From Myxococcales bacterium (lineage in GTDB: Bacteria; Myxococcota_A; UBA9042), in assembly GCA_947491025.1 (NCBI GenBank), contig CANLIC010000015.1, positions 1-64,000 of the forward strand: a stretch of 64,000 bases of DNA, read 5' to 3'. A program made the position numbers and the translations under genes. The stretch's first letter is position 1. The number at the start of each line of letters is the position of its first letter. This document shows, one piece after another, positions 61,601 to 64,000 of the stretch. The notes beneath the pieces are model-generated. The model was not told where the DNA came from. It saw only the letters and a program-made list of their open reading frames with translations, and did no database searches.

Positions 61601-62895
61601 TTGAGCTGCTGATCGGCGCCGAGACCGTGGTCGTCTTCGACAAGGCCAAGGTCAAGACCGGCAAGACCCCACAGCCGGTCGCCATTCCCCTCGCCGCCCA
61701 CGCCGGCAAGACCGCGAAGATCCGCTTCGTCTTCGACACCATCGACGGCAGCGTCAACTCGACCTCCGGCATCGCGCTCTCGAACTTCGTCATCAGCCAG
61801 CAGGTCGCAGCCTGCAGTGCCAACGCCAAGTGCGAGAACGCCGCCGGCAGCTACGCCTGCACCTGCCTGCCGGGCTTTGAAGGCGACGGCGTCAGCTGCA
61901 CCGACATCGACGAGTGCAAGCCCAGCGTCGTGAGCGTGAACCCGCCGGCCGACCTCAAGGGTTGGACCACGGTCAGCAGCGCCCCGAAGACCGTGTTCTG
62001 GCACGTCTTCAACAACCAACTGGTCTTCAACAACCCCGTCCTCGGCAACTACGCCGACGGCACCAAGGCGGTGACAGGCAGCGCGACCAGCCCCGTCCTG
62101 AAGCTGCCGGTCGATCCGGTGGAGATCGCGTTCACCGTCAAGCTCGCCGTCGAGGCCAATTTCCAATACGACAAGTTCACCTTGGAGATCCTCGAGGGCG
62201 GCAAGGTGGTCAAGACCTGGACCAAGCAGGATTTTCCCGGCGCCTTCACCGGCATGAACTTCGTCAGCCAGCTCCCCGGCCTCGGCGGCAAGGCGGTGCA
62301 GCTGAGGTTCGCTTTCGACAGCGCCGATGGCTCGGCCAACCACTACGCCGGCGTCTTTGTCAGCGGCATCGTGGTCCGCCATCTCGAGCCCTGCTCCAAG
62401 CTGGCCAGCTGCGCCAACACGCCCGGTGCCTTCGTCTGCAGCTGCAATCCCGGCTACGAGGGCGACGGCAAGACCTGCGCCGACATCGACGAGTGCAAGA
62501 CCAACAACGGCGGCTGCAATGTCAACGCGACCTGCACCAACAAGGTGGGCGCGCCGGTCGTCTGCGCCTGCAAGCCAGGCTACGCCGGCGACGGCAAGAC
62601 CTGCACCGACATCGACGAGTGCAAGGTGGGCAACGGCGGCTGCAACATCAACGCCACCTGCACCAACAAGGTGGGTGCGCCGGTCGTCTGTGCTTGCAAG
62701 CCGGGCTACGCCGGCGACGGCAAGACCTGCTCGCTCACGACCAACTTCTGCAACACGAACTGCGGCAAGGCCATCTCTGGCCCTGGGAGTTGCTACTGCG
62801 ACGTGGATTGCAAGAAGTTCGGGGATTGCTGCACCGGTCCCAACAACGTCAAGACCTCCAAATGCACCGACTCCACCTGTGGGGTCTGCCAGTAG
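58648..62895 (+). CDS. giant multi-EGF lipoprotein with split EGF domains and somatomedin-B-like end
   Basis: 1415 residues. The lipobox is AIASC (Cys28), followed by a Gly/Asp/Pro-rich spacer. Residues about 90-380 hold Ig-like or PKD-like beta domains (PTVKVTAPAVGAVFNLGDKV, YSYAWSRNGE, YSYQWLVNG). Then about 13 EGF modules follow, most of the calcium-binding type (D-[VI]-D-E-C). Three modules are interrupted between cysteines 1 and 2 by related domains of 159, 157 and 158 residues (from Cys591, Cys898 and Cys1090), each ending in [RE]FxFDTxDGxxNxxxG-like sequence as in jelly-roll/MAM-like folds. The last 50 residues (CYCDVDCKKFGDCC) resemble somatomedin B. Probably a calcium-stiffened surface rod. 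The ATG at 58648 opens the signal peptide. Confidence 0.9.
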   Translation: MRPCRASSSQWPFLLAALAAGGLAIASCGEPTSTGSGVLPGAGGNPGGGTHDSGDGVDDGSVHDAAVDAAPGDPDAPNNPDAPDAPGNIAPTVKVTAPAVGAVFNLGDKVELAFEAGDDADAELDYGVQTSASTDPLTVGKAKAAQLTKVELANLPAGKQTLTVGIKDGHGLTATASVAIWINTAPGAAQVEITPAKPTTLDALEAQIAGGASDVDRAANELTYSYAWSRNGEATTHTTAKVDAGIAKKGETWKVEVTSKDPYIDGAKASASVVIGNASPAGAKVAIQPADVDLATQVTCTLQADAIDPDGDKVSYSYQWLVNGKVDLASEATAASLRIGDLHREDGSLIQNGDLVSCAVVATDGADAAAAVSSAELKVATLDICLSKWNPCAAQAICTDNGTLAPACACKPGYAGSGKSCADVDECKNGSKPCDPNATCANSAGSHVCTCNAGYAGDGKACADVDECKNGTAVCDLAADCTNTVGSYGCACKSGYLGDGKTCTDVDECQDGSAACDLAADCTNTAGSYNCACKVGFAGNGKTCDDVDECKNGSAVCDLAADCTNTVGNYTCACKAGYGGDGKTCADVDECKVGVGPGTLPLPPGLATWSVVNSSKVVGWYGAGDKLIYNSPLQGNYATGAEANKGSATTPKWMVPTSGLSTLSFVATLEVEGVSSYDTFTVSVLEPGKAPVIVSSKSAIGTKPSTPVAIPLAKWAGKTIQIEFAFDTKDGNSNLTFGVVLSGLKVENAACGKNAGCSNSPGTYKCACDNGYLGDGQVCADIDECKTNNGGCDVNAGCTNLPGSSKCTCKTFWTGDGKTCADLDECKTNNGGCGLPEAMTCTNYVGAAPTCADVDECKTGTAKCAAQASCSNTDGSYTCACNQGYQGDGKTCVDADECKAGISKSDPAGALIAGATIENSQPKVGWRLSEGKLLYNSASTGDYVGSGANKGSVTTAAIPLPAQATLSFEGVFDVESNPNYDKFRVELLIGAETVVVFDKAKVKTGKTPQPVAIPLAAHAGKTAKIRFVFDTIDGSVNSTSGIALSNFVISQQVAACSANAKCENAAGSYACTCLPGFEGDGVSCTDIDECKPSVVSVNPPADLKGWTTVSSAPKTVFWHVFNNQLVFNNPVLGNYADGTKAVTGSATSPVLKLPVDPVEIAFTVKLAVEANFQYDKFTLEILEGGKVVKTWTKQDFPGAFTGMNFVSQLPGLGGKAVQLRFAFDSADGSANHYAGVFVSGIVVRHLEPCSKLASCANTPGAFVCSCNPGYEGDGKTCADIDECKTNNGGCNVNATCTNKVGAPVVCACKPGYAGDGKTCTDIDECKVGNGGCNINATCTNKVGAPVVCACKPGYAGDGKTCSLTTNFCNTNCGKAISGPGSCYCDVDCKKFGDCCTGPNNVKTSKCTDSTCGVCQ
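62482..62733 (+). repeat. two near-identical 126-nt EGF units
   Basis: Two tandem 126-nt units (42 codons each), about 90% identical by eye, encode the last two EGF modules of the giant protein. They suggest recent in-frame duplication. Confidence 0.85.
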
Positions 62896-63080
62896 GGCGT
62901 GGACCCCGCGTCACTCGGCCTCCCGGTCGATGAGGCGTGCCTTGCGGTCGCTTCTTTGCCCTGCTGTCGGCACCGGCCGCTGTCACGACGCCGGCCCGTC
63001 CCGGCCCCGGCTGCTTCCCCTTTTCTCTGCGTCGGCTGGCGCCCTGCACCGACCGAGGCGCACGTGCCGCTGTGCTGTGA

Positions 63081-63326
63081 CTAGCGCGGCGCTTTGTTCG
63101 CCGACGTCCCCATCGCACCCAACCGCCGCGCCACATCCTGGTCGGCCTCACTCGGCGTCGCTGCCATGCGAAGCAGCCGGTGCGCCTCCTGCAGCTGCCG
63201 CACGTAGGTGTCGCAGGGCGGGCAAAGGGCCAGGTGGCCAGCGAAGCGCAGCCGCTCCAGCGCGCCGCGCTCGCCGTCCAGGAAGGCGTCCACCTGCGCC
63301 AAGATCGCGTCGCAGCCTTTGCCCAT
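63081..63326 (-). CDS. zinc-finger anti-sigma factor
   Basis: An 81-residue protein with an anti-sigma zinc-finger core, HLALCPPCDTYVRQL (His-x3-Cys-x2-Cys), preceded by a helix starting CDAILAQVDAFLDGE. No membrane helix, so it is a soluble ZAS-type anti-sigma. It begins 4 nt after the ECF sigma stop, the usual operon order. It likely binds and silences that sigma factor until a signal (often redox, via the zinc cysteines) releases it. Confidence 0.85.
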   Translation of the reverse strand: MGKGCDAILAQVDAFLDGERGALERLRFAGHLALCPPCDTYVRQLQEAHRLLRMAATPSEADQDVARRLGAMGTSANKAPR

Positions 63327-63330
63327 CGTC

Positions 63331-63993
63331 TCAGGCCTCCGCTCCGGCGAGGGCTTCAGCCGCCGCGCTGCCAAGCTCAAGGGCGATCGCCTGCCGCAAC
63401 GCCCGACGCGCGCGATGCAGGCACATGCGCAGGTTGGCCGGCGTGATGCCGAGCGCGTCGCAGATCTCCACCGCCTCCATGCCCTCGACCTCTTTGAGCC
63501 AGAGCACCTCGCGGTGCTGGGTCGGCAGCCGAGGCAAGGCGCGCTCGATGACGTGAAGGGCGCGTCGGGCGTCCAGACGCTGGTCCATGCTGGCGCTCCA
63601 CGACTTGGGTGCCATACGCCACTGGCCCGCCTCGAACTGATCCGACCACTCCCGGTCCTCGCGCGCCTCGTCGACGTCGACAAAGCGACGCTGTCGGCGC
63701 AAGGCGTCGATGGCGCGGTTGTGTACGGCGCGGTAGAGCCAACTCTTGATCGAGCAGCGCCCCTCGAAGCGATCGATGCCGCTGTGGACCGCGACGACCG
63801 CGTCCTGCACCAGCTCCTCGGCGAGCGCCGCATCGCCGCAGATGCGCCGCGCGTAGGCGACCAGGGCCGGGCCGTAGCGCTCCAGCAGCTGTCGCCAGGC
63901 GACAGGGTCATCGCGCTGCAGCCGCGCCAGCAGGGTGATCTCGGCCTCGGGCAGGGCGATGAGCGTCAGCAGCGCGCGAATCGGCCCAAACAC
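63331..63993 (-). CDS. ECF-family RNA polymerase sigma factor
   Basis: 220 residues. The sigma-2 region (about 35-95) has YARRICGDAALAEELVQDAVV, FEGRCSIKSWLYRAVHNRAID and ALRRQRR. The sigma-4 region (about 150-205) has LPTQHREVLWLKEVEGMEAVEICDALGI and the recognition helix ANLRMCLHRARRALRQ. It is followed by its zinc-finger anti-sigma gene. The start is taken as GTG at 63993, 7 nt from the window edge, so the true start could lie outside. The target genes are unknown; the neighbouring secreted cysteine-rich proteins are only a guess. Confidence 0.9.
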   Translation of the reverse strand: MFGPIRALLTLIALPEAEITLLARLQRDDPVAWRQLLERYGPALVAYARRICGDAALAEELVQDAVVAVHSGIDRFEGRCSIKSWLYRAVHNRAIDALRRQRRFVDVDEAREDREWSDQFEAGQWRMAPKSWSASMDQRLDARRALHVIERALPRLPTQHREVLWLKEVEGMEAVEICDALGITPANLRMCLHRARRALRQAIALELGSAAAEALAGAEA

Positions 63994-64000
63994 CGTCGTC

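Overview
This is about 64 kb of very GC-rich chromosome, most likely from a myxobacterium-like member of the Myxococcota (formerly Deltaproteobacteria). The evidence is a set of family traits: many cysteine-rich lipoproteins with metazoan-looking domains (EGF, somatomedin B), a Ser/Thr kinase with a DUF4388 tail, PilZ and FHA proteins, an AgmX/PglI-type protein, and a bacterial microcompartment (BMC) locus whose shell proteins closely resemble, from memory, those of Haliangium ochraceum. I saw no phage, insertion sequence, CRISPR array or rRNA. Gene starts are often coupled to the previous stop (TGATG, GTGA, ATGA, TTGA overlaps).

Layout. 0.2-8.3 kb: initiator tRNA-fMet with a clear terminator, a giant TPR-type lipoprotein, phosphatidylserine synthase and an alpha/beta hydrolase. 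8.5-10.6 kb (minus): a PilZ protein and a double zinc-ribbon/double FHA protein. 11.3-15.2 kb: the BMC locus, in the order BMC-T, BMC-H, BMC-P, CoA-acylating aldehyde dehydrogenase, second tandem BMC protein. It is followed by a RibBA homologue whose GTP cyclohydrolase II half has lost its zinc cysteines. 16.5-24.5 kb: small lipoprotein, Ser/Thr kinase, glycerophosphodiester phosphodiesterase, TPR protein, divergent RsmG-like methyltransferase and a helical-repeat protein. 24.6-27.6 kb (minus): a coiled-coil protein, def, fmt and proC. With the tRNA, the window therefore carries the N-formylmethionine start and deformylation functions.

27.8-37.1 kb: four cysteine-rich lipoproteins and an outer-membrane beta-barrel candidate, then a fluoride channel (crcB). 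37.8-42.5 kb (minus): AgmX/PglI-like protein, thioredoxin, two paralogous proteins of unknown family and a single-pass membrane protein. 42.9-49.4 kb: trmB, a membrane Fe-S oxidoreductase of the ETF:(mena)quinone oxidoreductase type, and a large AsmA-like protein fused to a GT51 peptidoglycan glycosyltransferase. 49.5-53.6 kb: selD (minus), bestrophin, metallophosphoesterase and CPBP protease. 53.7-62.9 kb: two giant secreted lipoproteins, one with tens of CxDGxxC-type repeats plus a propeller-like tail, one with about 13 EGF modules. The window ends in an ECF sigma factor with its zinc-finger anti-sigma partner (minus).

Two systems deserve most attention. First, the BMC locus is compact: shell plus one aldehyde dehydrogenase, with no visible aldehyde-generating enzyme, phosphotransacylase or alcohol dehydrogenase. 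Second, the secreted cysteine-rich proteins share modules. They have C-terminal somatomedin-B-like domains, some joined by runs of 11 glycines, and EGF domains that are split three times by a roughly 158-residue beta-sandwich-like insertion between their first and second cysteines. Several genes, including the lipoprotein and beta-barrel genes, have a recognisable promoter of the form TTGnnn-N16-18-TAnnnT.
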